Positions 1-6,192 of a DNA stretch of 9,744 nucleotides are shown here, one piece after another (position 1 is the first letter of the stretch; each line of letters opens with the position of its first letter). The stretch lies in the NCBI GenBank assembly GCA_937900125.1, contig CALCEK010000084.1:1-9744 (forward strand). The letters are read 5' to 3'. Source of the DNA: an uncultured Treponema sp. GTDB taxonomy: Bacteria > Spirochaetota > Spirochaetia > Treponematales > Treponemataceae. Under the pieces are notes generated by a model, which saw only the letters and a list, made by a program, of their open reading frames with translations, was not told where the DNA came from and did not search any database. The position numbers and the translations under genes were made by a program.

Positions 1-84
1 AAAAATTAAAAGCAAAACAAAACAAGCCGTACATTCGGCAATGGCACTGTAAATGCGCGGAATATCGGTGTAAAATTCTGTCAT
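1..84 (-). CDS. Partial gene, probable membrane sensor histidine kinase (N-terminus only)
   Basis: The response regulator's stop codon overlaps an ATG in the arrangement ATGA at 84..81. From that ATG an open frame runs 28 codons without a stop to the window edge. It begins MTEFYTDIPRIYSAIAEC and continues into a hydrophobic run (CFVLLLIF) that looks like the start of a transmembrane helix. Four-base overlaps of this kind are typical of translationally coupled genes in one operon. LytTR-type regulators are usually partnered with multi-pass membrane GHKL-type kinases (AgrC/VirS-like), so a sensor kinase is the most likely product. No kinase motif (H-box, N-box) lies inside the visible part, so the function is inferred from position and the nascent membrane segment only. 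The reading frame itself is better supported than the function. Confidence 0.55.
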   Translation of the reverse strand, partial: MTEFYTDIPRIYSAIAECTACFVLLLIF

Positions 85-800
85 ACAATTTTATCGCTTA
101 GGTATTGAGTTAATTCGTCCATAAATGCCTTTTTTTTGTTTCGGCTGATTATAAGTCGATTTCCATTTATTAGGCAACAACTATCTTCTACGCCTTGAAC
201 GTGATTCATATTTACAAGGCAACCTTTGTTACTTCTAAAAAAGTGCATTCCGTTTAACTTTTCTTCTATATTTTCGATTTTGTCGCGGATTGTAAAATTG
301 CCGTTTTTTGTGTAAAATGTTTGCAAATGTCCCTGCGATTCAATGTAATAAATTTCTGACACTTGAATTTTTTTTATCATATTTTTGTAAACAAGCGTTA
401 TAAACTGATTTTCGTTTTGCTTGATTCGAGAAATAGCTTTATCTAATTTTTGCGAAAAAGAAAAATAAGAAACGGGTTTTAAAATGTAATCCATCGCGTC
501 AACCGCGTATCCCCGAATTGCGTATTGCGTAGAATTTGTTATAAAAAAAATGATAATTTCTTTGTCAATTTGGCGGATTTTTTCGGCGGTCGTCATTCCG
601 TCAAGAAATTTCATCATGATGTCTAAAAAAACAATGTCAAAAGTGCCGTTGTATTCGTCAAGAAATTCCATTCCATCATGAAAAATTGAAAGATGAATTT
701 CTTCACTTCTTTCTTCACAATATTTGTTGACAAATTCTTTTATTGTGTCAATATAAATATCTTCGTCTTCTACCAAAGCAATTTCTATCATCAAAATCAT
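81..800 (-). CDS. LytTR-family response regulator (REC + LytTR DNA-binding domain)
   Basis: The product is a 239-aa two-component regulator. Residues 4-125 form a receiver domain: acidic cluster EDED at 11-14, phosphoacceptor Asp60 in VFLDIMM, conserved Thr88 in FFITNST and Lys108 in YILKPV. Residues about 131-236 form a LytTR DNA-binding domain, with the characteristic pattern Y-IES-GH, then F-T..G-F--R-KI--IEEKL, then FFRSN-G-LVN--HV. LytTR proteins bind pairs of short direct repeats about two helical turns apart, often beside the -35 of the target promoter. The start is uncertain: ATG at 800 and ATG at 791 (which would give MIEIALVEDED, closer to family N-termini) are both possible, and neither has a clear Shine-Dalgarno. 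It is followed by, and overlaps, a likely kinase gene, and is divergent from the esterase gene. Family assignment is secure; the target genes and signal are not known. Confidence 0.93.
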   Translation of the reverse strand: MILMIEIALVEDEDIYIDTIKEFVNKYCEERSEEIHLSIFHDGMEFLDEYNGTFDIVFLDIMMKFLDGMTTAEKIRQIDKEIIIFFITNSTQYAIRGYAVDAMDYILKPVSYFSFSQKLDKAISRIKQNENQFITLVYKNMIKKIQVSEIYYIESQGHLQTFYTKNGNFTIRDKIENIEEKLNGMHFFRSNKGCLVNMNHVQGVEDSCCLINGNRLIISRNKKKAFMDELTQYLSDKIV

Positions 801-842
801 TTTAACACGGCTTTAAAAAACCTGCCAGATATTTTGTGGCGT

Positions 843-876
843 AAATTGCTTTTTTTTTGGCACAAATTGCGCTTTT
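843..876 (+). promoter_or_regulatory. Candidate LytTR-type binding site: AAATTGC direct repeat, 21-bp period
   Basis: AAATTGC occurs at 843-849 and again at 864-870, exactly 21 bp apart. Including flanks, both copies fit AAATTGC-N2-TTTT. The second copy ends 4 bp before the proposed -35 (875-880) of the esterase gene. Two short direct repeats at two-turn spacing just upstream of a weak -35 is the known layout of LytTR (AgrA/ComE-type) activator sites, and a LytTR gene lies immediately beside it. The word is common in AT-rich DNA, so chance is possible. Confidence 0.4.
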
Positions 877-902
877 GCGGAAAACAAAAATCGTGATAAA
901 AT
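875..902 (+). promoter_or_regulatory. Putative extended -10 promoter of the esterase gene
   Basis: A -35-like TTGCGG at 875-880 is followed after 16 bp by TAAAAT at 897-902. The -10 is preceded by TG plus one base (894-896), the extended -10 signature. The -35 matches consensus only in its first three bases, which fits a promoter needing an activator. Predicted transcription start is near 909, leaving a leader of about 47 nt. Confidence 0.5.
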
Positions 903-910
903 AATTTTTA

Positions 911-926
911 GCGAAAAATTTTTCGC
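911..926. promoter_or_regulatory. Perfect 16-bp palindrome at the esterase transcription start
   Basis: GCGAAAAATTTTTCGC reads identically on both strands. Allowing one unpaired base, the symmetry extends to TTTAG at 907-911 and CTAAA at 927-931. It sits between the proposed -10 (897-902) and the Shine-Dalgarno (942-947), covering or just following the predicted start site. It could be a repressor operator or a 5' leader hairpin; with no unpaired loop, a DNA-level dyad is at least as likely as an RNA stem. There is no downstream T-run, so it is not a typical terminator. Confidence 0.45.
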
Positions 927-955
927 CTAAATTAAGCAAACAAGGAGATTCTTAA

Positions 956-2335
956 ATGAAAAAATCTTTAAAGGCTGCGGGACTTTGCGTTTTTAGCGCA
1001 TTACTTTTTGGGGCAGGGGCAACATTTTTTGGTTGCGCTTCAACTGATTCTAAAACGCAAACAAGCAAAAAGACAAATCAAGAAATGAGCGTTCCAATTC
1101 AAGAAAATCAATTTGCAATAGTTGTAAACGGCTACGATTGGGGTCCTGGTGTTGACAAAATTATTTTAAATGTTGGAAAAGAAATTTCTTCTGATGAAAT
1201 AAATGCGGAAGATTTTTCTGTTGCGGTAACAATGCCCGTTGTGGATTGGACAACTTTTTCTGTAAATGAAGGAACGCAAAATCGTAGCGTTACAAAAGTT
1301 TATCTTTCTGATGAAAATGGAACGGAGGTTAGCAAAAACACAAATTTTGTTTCTGTGGAACTTTCTGTTCACCCCGCAGATGGTTTTTCAAATCCATTTT
1401 TATTTGGGACAAATTTTATGAACACTTGGGCAAATCCGTACACTGTTAGCGTAACAAATGAAAAACTCGGAATTGATACAAATGATTGTGTTGCAAAAAT
1501 TAGTCCGCTTGCTGACAAGTTTGAATTTGGAACTCACACTGCCGATGGAATCACTTTGAGCTATGCTTCTTGGGAGCCAGAAAATCACGGAAGGTCAACA
1601 CCGCTTATCATTTGGATTCACGGAATGGGCGAAGGCGGAACTGACCCGTACATTCCTATTCTTGGAAATAAAGTTGTAAATTTAATCACGCCAGAAATTC
1701 AAAATCATTTTGGAAAAGGTGGCGCATACGTTTTAGCCCCGCAAGTTGACGGCTTTTGGCTTCAAACAGATGAATCAAAAGAAATAAAAGCGGCGGACTT
1801 AAATCCAGAAACACCCGCAGTTTCTTATTACACAAAATCACTTTTCAGTTTAATTGAAGATTATGTTCAAAAAAATCCTTCAATCGACAGAAACAGAATT
1901 TACATTGGTGGCTGTTCAAACGGCGGTTATATGACTGTGAATATGCTTATTGAATACCCTGACTATTTTGCGGCAGCTTGGCCAGTATGTGAAGCTTATC
2001 CCGATTCAAAAATTGATGATGAAAAACTTGAAAAACTTTCTAAAAATCACATTTGGTTTACGCAGGCAAAAAATGACACAACTGTGAATCCTGATGATTT
2101 TGACGTTGCCACGGTTCGTCGCTTAAATGAAAAATACCCAGATGCAGACATTCACTTTTCTTTCTTTGACGATGTTCACGACACAACTGGTTTGTACAAT
2201 GGAGAAGATGGAAAACCATATCAGTACATGGGACATTGGTCTTGGCTTTACGCGCTCAACAATGAATGTGAAGATAACGGCGTAACACTTATGGAATGGC
2301 TTTCTAAACAAAGTCGTCCTTTCGCAGAAAAATAA
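956..2335 (+). CDS. Secreted lipoprotein esterase, alpha/beta hydrolase with N-terminal Ig-like domain (EstA-like)
   Basis: The protein has 459 aa. Residues 1-27 are a lipoprotein signal peptide (MKK start, hydrophobic core, FFGC with Cys27), so the enzyme is probably membrane-anchored outside the cytoplasm. Residues about 45-165 are a beta-rich region resembling the Ig-like domain in front of EstA-type esterases. Residues about 180-455 are an alpha/beta hydrolase. The oxyanion region is IHGMGEGG, the nucleophile Ser321 lies in GGCSNGG (GxSxG), and Asp374 (AKNDTT) and His408 (DDVHD) follow in the order expected for the triad. The start is set by a strong AAGGAG at 942-947, 8 nt before ATG. 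It is divergent from the LytTR regulator and is followed by a small redox-protein gene. Relatives include carboxylesterases, PHB-depolymerase-like enzymes and prolyl-oligopeptidase-like hydrolases. The fold and triad are clear; the substrate is not, though an ester on a plant polysaccharide would suit the nearby arabinanase. Confidence 0.9.
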   Translation: MKKSLKAAGLCVFSALLFGAGATFFGCASTDSKTQTSKKTNQEMSVPIQENQFAIVVNGYDWGPGVDKIILNVGKEISSDEINAEDFSVAVTMPVVDWTTFSVNEGTQNRSVTKVYLSDENGTEVSKNTNFVSVELSVHPADGFSNPFLFGTNFMNTWANPYTVSVTNEKLGIDTNDCVAKISPLADKFEFGTHTADGITLSYASWEPENHGRSTPLIIWIHGMGEGGTDPYIPILGNKVVNLITPEIQNHFGKGGAYVLAPQVDGFWLQTDESKEIKAADLNPETPAVSYYTKSLFSLIEDYVQKNPSIDRNRIYIGGCSNGGYMTVNMLIEYPDYFAAAWPVCEAYPDSKIDDEKLEKLSKNHIWFTQAKNDTTVNPDDFDVATVRRLNEKYPDADIHFSFFDDVHDTTGLYNGEDGKPYQYMGHWSWLYALNNECEDNGVTLMEWLSKQSRPFAEK

Positions 2336-2351
2336 ATTTGTAAAAAAAGTG

Positions 2352-2371
2352 GGCGTTGTTTAGGCAACGCC
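2352..2371. repeat. Intergenic hairpin carrying the GGCAACGCC repeat word
   Basis: GGCGTTG (2352-2358) pairs perfectly with CAACGCC (2365-2371) around a 6-nt loop. The 10-mer GGCAACGCCT at 2363-2372 recurs exactly at 6288-6297 and, with one change, at 6267-6276. On the plus strand no T-run follows, so it is not a terminator for the esterase. On the minus strand the stem is followed after 3 nt by seven T (complement of 2342-2348), which is terminator-like in the antisense direction. This is the only structure seen between the esterase stop and the next gene. Confidence 0.5.
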
Positions 2372-2423
2372 TCAAGCCTTGCGCCTTATGCTAACAAATT
2401 TAAAAACTTTGCAAGGAGAACTT

Positions 2424-2822
2424 ATGACGGCAGAAGAACGCGCGGAATGTGCAGAACTTTACAAAAAAAGCGGGAAGTATAATTGTTGCCAAGCCGTAAC
2501 AGAAGCTTTTTCGGATAGCGTACAAGTTGATAAAGAAACGCTAAAAATGCTTGCTTCGGGCTTTGCAACAGGAATGGGTTGTTTACAAGCAACGTGCGGA
2601 GCGTTAATCGGGGCAAGTATAATTGCAGGGCTTCGCACACAAGGAAAATCAACTGTAAAAGTTTCCAAACGAATTCTTTTGCGCTTTAAAGAATTGTGTG
2701 GAGCAACCATTTGCAAAGACTTAAAAGGAGTTGAAACTGGTGTTGTTTTATGCGAATGTAATGATTGCGTAAAAAATGCCGTCTTATCCGCCGAAGAAAT
2801 TTTCAGTGCAATGAACATATAA
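2424..2822 (+). CDS. C_GCxxG_C_C-family putative redox protein
   Basis: This is a small 132-aa protein with ten cysteines (9, 21, 22, 53, 58, 92, 97, 110, 112, 115). The arrangement matches the C_GCxxG_C_C family: a Cys pair in YNCCQAV near the N-terminus, the glycine-rich GFATGMGCLQATCGALIGA, a Cys pair in ELCGATICKDL, and a last cluster CECNDC. The family is annotated as putatively redox-active or metal-binding; no reaction is established. There is no signal peptide, so it is probably cytoplasmic. ATG 2424 is chosen because AAGGAG at 2413-2418 sits 5 nt upstream. An in-frame TTG at 2379 would add 15 residues through the hairpin-flanked spacer and has no such support. It follows the esterase by 88 bp; co-transcription is possible because no terminator is visible in that direction. 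CECNDC adds extra cysteines in the C-terminal cluster. Confidence 0.85.
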   Translation: MTAEERAECAELYKKSGKYNCCQAVTEAFSDSVQVDKETLKMLASGFATGMGCLQATCGALIGASIIAGLRTQGKSTVKVSKRILLRFKELCGATICKDLKGVETGVVLCECNDCVKNAVLSAEEIFSAMNI

Positions 2823-2901
2823 TCTCAATTTTAAGTTTACGTTTTTTTTTCAAAAACATTTTGTAGGCTCAGGACTTTTTGTTTATAACGCAAAGAAGTT
2901 A

Positions 2902-2935
2902 TAGATGTTTCACTTTGTTCAACATGACGGCGGAC
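2902..2935. repeat. Dispersed intergenic repeat, short form
   Basis: TAGATGTTTC (2902-2911) and, 7 nt later, TCAACATGACGGCGGAC (2919-2935) both recur at 6252-6261 (identical) and 6303-6319 (15 of 17 identical). ATGTT and AACAT inside the element can pair. Just upstream, TATAAC (2884-2889) and GTTATA (2898-2903) form another perfect 6-bp hairpin. The shared blocks in an otherwise unrelated gap mark a repeat family rather than a gene. Confidence 0.55.
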
Positions 2936-2973
2936 TGTTCGCAAAACGAATGGCTCTCAGCGCACAAACATTA

Positions 2974-2987
2974 GAATCAGATGATTC
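2974..2987. promoter_or_regulatory. 14-bp palindrome upstream of the arabinanase promoter
   Basis: GAATCA-GA-TGATTC is a dyad with perfect 6-bp arms. It is nested inside a wider inverted repeat, TGGCT (2951-2955) and AGCCA (2989-2993). It ends 13 bp before the -35 at 3001, centred about 55 bp upstream of the predicted start, a position typical of activator sites. The regulator is unknown. Confidence 0.4.
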
Positions 2988-3000
2988 AAGCCATAAAAAT

Positions 3001-3029
3001 TTGACAGTTTCTATTTACTGTGCGATACT
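3001..3029 (+). promoter_or_regulatory. Promoter of the GH43 arabinanase gene with overlapping inverted repeat
   Basis: A consensus -35 TTGACA (3001-3006) is followed after 17 bp by GATACT (3024-3029), and TGC directly precedes the -10, giving an extended -10. The predicted start is near 3036. ACAGT (3004-3008) and ACTGT (3017-3021) form an inverted repeat overlapping the -35 and the spacer, where a bound repressor would block polymerase. The promoter is well supported; the operator is speculative. Confidence 0.7.
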
Positions 3030-3057
3030 TTTGTAAAGCAAATGAAAGGAGCTAAAT

Positions 3058-4689
3058 GTGAAAATAAAACACAAAGTTAAATGGGGAGCAGTCGCATTGT
3101 TTGCGCTAAGTTCACTCGCGCTGACTTCTTGTTCTAAAAGTTCAGAAAAAAAAGGGAGCGGTCAAATGAAAAAAAATCTTTTGCGAGTTGCCATTCACGA
3201 CCCTTGCGTTATAAAAGATAAAGATGAAAACGGGGCGTCGCTCTATTACATTTTTGGAACGCACATAGAAGCAGCAAAATCGCGCGATTTACAAAATTGG
3301 TATTTGTTTACAAACGGTTACACCCGCGTTGGAAACGCACTTTACGGCGACCTTTCCGCAAATTTAGCCGAACCATTTAAATGGGCGGGCGAAAATGATT
3401 CAGACAGCAAAGGCGGATTTGCAGTTTGGGCTCCAGACGTTTTTTACGATTCGCAATTTCAAAATGAAGACGGAACTCTTGGCGCGTACTTAATTTATTT
3501 TTGCACTTCGTCAACATATTGTCGCTCCGCAATCGCCTATGCTTCATCAAAAAACATCGAAGGTCCTTACACCTATTGCAAAACGCTCGTTTATTCAGGA
3601 TTTACGGCAACAAGCGCAAAAGACAAAAATAGCGATAAAGATAAAATCTGGACAAACACAAATATTGATGAGCTTATGGCGGAAGGCAGAATCGATGAAG
3701 GCTTTGACAATTTGTGGGCGCGTGGAAGCAATTACAATACCGATTACGCTCCCAATGCAATTGACCCTGGCATCTTTGCTGACACCGAAGGCAAAATGTG
3801 GATGACTTACGGCTCATGGTCAGGGGGCATTTATATTTTGGAACTTGACCCGCGCACAGGAGATGCAATTTACCCAAAGACCACGACTGTTACCCCAGAC
3901 GGCAGAGTTGTAGACAAATATTTTGGAACGAGAATTGCCGCAGGTCATACGCTTTCTAGCGAAGGTCCATTTATAATCTACGACGAGCAAACAAAATATT
4001 ATTATTTGTACACCACCTACGATTATCTTGACGCAAAAAGTGGCTACAATATGCGACTCTTCCGTTCAAAAACGCCGACGGGACCTTATCTTGACGCGCA
4101 AGGTCAAAGTGCGATTTTTGAAAAACGCTCTACAAATCAGTATGAAATCGGAATCAAGGTGATGGGGAATTACACATTTTCTTGTTTGCAAGACGGATAC
4201 CGTTCGCCAGGTCATTGTTCAACATTCAAGGATGACGATGGACAGTTGTATTTAATTTATCACACCCGATTTAATATTGGCGGAGACAATTTTCAAACGC
4301 GAGTGCATCAGCAATTTATGTCCCAAAAAGATTGGCCTGTTACCGCAGTTTTTGAAAATCGCGGGGACAAAATAAATCCAAAAGGATACAGCACTTCTAG
4401 CATTGCAGGAACTTACGAGTTTATAAATCATGGAATCGCCTCTGACAACGCAGGTGTAAAAATCCCAGAAACTGTTGTTTTAAAAAAAGACGGAACTGTT
4501 ACAGGAGATGCGGAAGGCACTTGGGTTCAAGAAAAAGAAAGCTATTACGCAACTTTTGTGCTAGATGGCGAAACATACAATGGCGTGTTTTTTGAACAAC
4601 ACGATGAAAGCACAGAACCAAAACTCGTGATGACCTTTACAGCAATCGGAGAAAACAATATGACAATTTGGGGCGTAAAACAAAAGTAG
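3058..4689 (+). CDS. GH43 glycoside hydrolase lipoprotein, probable endo-1,5-alpha-L-arabinanase
   Basis: The protein has 543 aa and is predicted to hydrolyse arabinan or related arabinose-containing polymers outside the cytoplasm. Residues 1-25 are a lipoprotein signal peptide (LTSC, Cys25). Residues about 42-440 are a five-bladed propeller of family GH43. The three acidic residues are visible in context: Asp48 in IHDPCVIKD (general base), Asp236 in PNAIDPGIF (pKa modulator) and Glu302 in SSEGPFI (general acid), with His386 in YRSPGHCS, the metal-site histidine of arabinanases. Residues about 445-543 form a beta-rich C-terminal domain resembling the barrel domain of two-domain arabinanases. 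The GTG start at 3058 is supported by AAAGGAG at 3045-3051. The alternative ATG at 3056 hits TGA at once. The spacing between the first two catalytic Asp is longer than in Bacillus Abn2, so there are insertions between them. The exact specificity (arabinanase or arabinofuranosidase/xylosidase) is less certain than the family. Confidence 0.9.
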   Translation: MKIKHKVKWGAVALFALSSLALTSCSKSSEKKGSGQMKKNLLRVAIHDPCVIKDKDENGASLYYIFGTHIEAAKSRDLQNWYLFTNGYTRVGNALYGDLSANLAEPFKWAGENDSDSKGGFAVWAPDVFYDSQFQNEDGTLGAYLIYFCTSSTYCRSAIAYASSKNIEGPYTYCKTLVYSGFTATSAKDKNSDKDKIWTNTNIDELMAEGRIDEGFDNLWARGSNYNTDYAPNAIDPGIFADTEGKMWMTYGSWSGGIYILELDPRTGDAIYPKTTTVTPDGRVVDKYFGTRIAAGHTLSSEGPFIIYDEQTKYYYLYTTYDYLDAKSGYNMRLFRSKTPTGPYLDAQGQSAIFEKRSTNQYEIGIKVMGNYTFSCLQDGYRSPGHCSTFKDDDGQLYLIYHTRFNIGGDNFQTRVHQQFMSQKDWPVTAVFENRGDKINPKGYSTSSIAGTYEFINHGIASDNAGVKIPETVVLKKDGTVTGDAEGTWVQEKESYYATFVLDGETYNGVFFEQHDESTEPKLVMTFTAIGENNMTIWGVKQK

Positions 4690-4712
4690 CTGGATGGCAG
4701 GAAAAACTGACG

Positions 4713-5555
4713 TTACAGCAAATTTGGGAAATGTTTGCAAAGAGATTCTGCAATTCCGTCAGAATTATTGTCTAGCGTTACTTCATCTGCAATTGCTTTT
4801 ACTTCTTCGCTGGCATTTCCCATTGCAACTCCCACGCCGACATATTTTAACATACTGATGTCATTTTGCGCATCTCCAAAAGCAATCATTTTGTCGGCTG
4901 GAATACTTAAATTTTTAAAAGCAAAATCTATAGCTTTGCCCTTGTCGATTCCTTTTGCCGTGTATTCAAAATAAAAATCAGAAGTAAACATACAATTTAA
5001 ATTTTGAACAAATGGTTTTTGCATTTCTTTGTAATGCGCTTTCAAATAATCGGGATTTCCCGCCGTAAGAATTTTTTCTACAGGAAAATCCAACCACTCA
5101 GAAAGATTTTTATGTTCGCACAAAAGATAACCATTCCCACGACTTTCGTATTCAATCACATTAAAACTTTTTCCAATGTAGTCAATTATGCAACCGAAAA
5201 CATTGTTTGTGTGCATATAATCTCCTTTTGCAATAATCGGAGTTACATCAAAATTATTTATGTGATTTAAAACCGCACACGCTTCTTCTGTTGTCATTGC
5301 GTGAGAAAAAATCACTTCTCCACTTTGGCAGTCAACAACACGCGCCCCATTGTAGCAAATAAAAATTCCGTGATTTTTATCCATTTCAAGTTCGCGGGCA
5401 AACTTGTAAAGTCCTTTTTCTGGTCTGCCACTGGCAATCGCAAGTCGCACACCCGCATTTTGAACTTTTACAAGAGCGGCTTTTGTTTTTGGCGTGATAA
5501 TTTTTTTGTCATTTGTAAGAGTTCCGTCAATATCCAAAAGAATCGCTTTTATCAT
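4713..5555 (-). CDS. Cof-type HAD-superfamily phosphatase
   Basis: This is a 280-aa cytoplasmic hydrolase of the Cof/YidA-like (type IIB cap) HAD group. Motif I is LLDIDGTLT with nucleophile Asp8 and acid/base Asp10. Motif II is the Ser of AIASGRP, motif III the Lys of GIDKGKAI, and motif IV GDAQNDISML followed by GVAMGNA. The cap domain lies between motifs II and III. Such enzymes dephosphorylate sugar phosphates, nucleotides or cofactors, and substrate cannot be read from sequence. The start at 5555 is chosen because an AGGGGAA Shine-Dalgarno lies just upstream on the minus strand and MIKAILLDIDGTL is the family N-terminus. A longer frame from 5627 adds 24 residues that do not resemble the family. 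It is convergent with the arabinanase (23-bp gap, no obvious terminator) and divergent from the small lipoprotein gene. No convincing promoter was identified. Confidence 0.92.
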   Translation of the reverse strand: MIKAILLDIDGTLTNDKKIITPKTKAALVKVQNAGVRLAIASGRPEKGLYKFARELEMDKNHGIFICYNGARVVDCQSGEVIFSHAMTTEEACAVLNHINNFDVTPIIAKGDYMHTNNVFGCIIDYIGKSFNVIEYESRGNGYLLCEHKNLSEWLDFPVEKILTAGNPDYLKAHYKEMQKPFVQNLNCMFTSDFYFEYTAKGIDKGKAIDFAFKNLSIPADKMIAFGDAQNDISMLKYVGVGVAMGNASEEVKAIADEVTLDNNSDGIAESLCKHFPNLL

Positions 5556-5730
5556 AAATTTTTCCCCTTTTGTTTTCTGATTTACACACTCCGTCATAAT
5601 ACACAAAAGCACATAAAAAATCAGCAAAAAGAATGAATAAATTTTTATTGAAACAAATTGCTTAATCAGCCCAAAAAACTACGGCACAAACCGCTCCCGC
5701 TCCAAGTTTTCGCGTTAATTTTTTAAAAAG

Positions 5731-5758
5731 TTGACAAATTACTTTTTTTTTGTATAGT
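5731..5758 (+). promoter_or_regulatory. Strong sigma-70-type promoter of the small lipoprotein gene
   Basis: A perfect TTGACA (5731-5736) and TATAGT (5753-5758, five of six consensus bases) are separated by 16 bp. The spacer is T-rich. Transcription should start near 5765, giving a leader of about 26 nt. This is the closest match to consensus in the window. The rest of the divergent gap (5556-5730) holds no other recognised element. Confidence 0.75.
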
Positions 5759-5790
5759 GTTTAAAAATATTTTAACATGGGGGAATCTAA

Positions 5791-6192
5791 ATGGATACAA
5801 GGAAAATGCTTATGAAACGAATTTTTTCTATTTTAACCGCGATTTTTATCTTTTGTTTTGGAAGTCTGATTGTTTCATGTAATATGGATACTGTTGATAT
5901 AGATATCGATGGTACCCTAACTTCAAGTACAGGCACTTATGCACAAAACCTATACATCACGTATAGTGTAACAGGAGGAACAGCTCCTTACACCATGTAT
6001 TATTACAGGGGTACAGACAGCTGGGACTATGCCCAAAAAAACAGGGGTCGTCTTTCTGGTTCGGTGGGAGAAGGTGAGGAATGGAAACTTAACGTCGATG
6101 GCTATAGGTCAGTAGGCTGGTATCATTATCTCTGGGCAAAAGATTCGGATGGAAACTGGAGTAACGGAGTAAGATGGTACGGCGGTTATTAA
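5791..6192 (+). CDS. Orphan aromatic-rich small lipoprotein
   Basis: The protein has 133 aa and no recognised family. Residues 1-30 are a lipoprotein signal peptide ending IVSC (Cys30). The mature part (104 aa) looks beta-rich and very aromatic: 13 Tyr and 6 Trp, including MYYYRG, GWYHYLWAKD and a final RWYGGY. The stretch YITYSVTGGTAPYTMYYYRG and the later WKLNV, GWYHYLWAKDSDGNWS suggest a single Ig/PKD-like or carbohydrate-binding-like beta sandwich, which is inference only. Two starts are plausible: ATG 5791, with GGGGGAA at 5779-5785, or ATG 5812 (MKRIFSIL), with AAGGAAA at 5799-5805; the second gives a more ordinary signal peptide. Arg is mostly AGG, unlike the CGN/AGA use of most neighbours, hinting at a different origin. 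It is monocistronic with a near-consensus promoter, so it may be well expressed. It could be a surface lipoprotein or binding protein. Confidence 0.75.
   Translation: MDTRKMLMKRIFSILTAIFIFCFGSLIVSCNMDTVDIDIDGTLTSSTGTYAQNLYITYSVTGGTAPYTMYYYRGTDSWDYAQKNRGRLSGSVGEGEEWKLNVDGYRSVGWYHYLWAKDSDGNWSNGVRWYGGY

Noticed and set aside
2823..2880. Possible terminator after the redox-protein gene (T-run near 2842-2850)
   Set aside because: The T-run has no GC-rich stem before it, and the only pairing found (CAAAAA with TTTTTG) is weak AT-only pairing.
2905..3036. 43-codon frame beginning MFHFVQHDGG inside the repeat
   Set aside because: It starts in the dispersed repeat, runs through both palindromes and the arabinanase promoter, and lacks a convincing ribosome binding site. 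The peptide is best explained as a by-product of the repeat sequence.
5556..5627. N-terminal extension of the HAD phosphatase from ATG 5627
   Set aside because: A good Shine-Dalgarno lies inside the extension just before ATG 5555, and the family normally begins a few residues before DxDGTL. The extra 24 residues look like translated leader.
5596..5627. Minus-strand promoter for the HAD phosphatase (TATTAT as -10)
   Set aside because: The only TTG-like -35 (TTGCTG) is 20 bp away and hexamers at 16-18 bp match poorly, so it was not listed as a feature.
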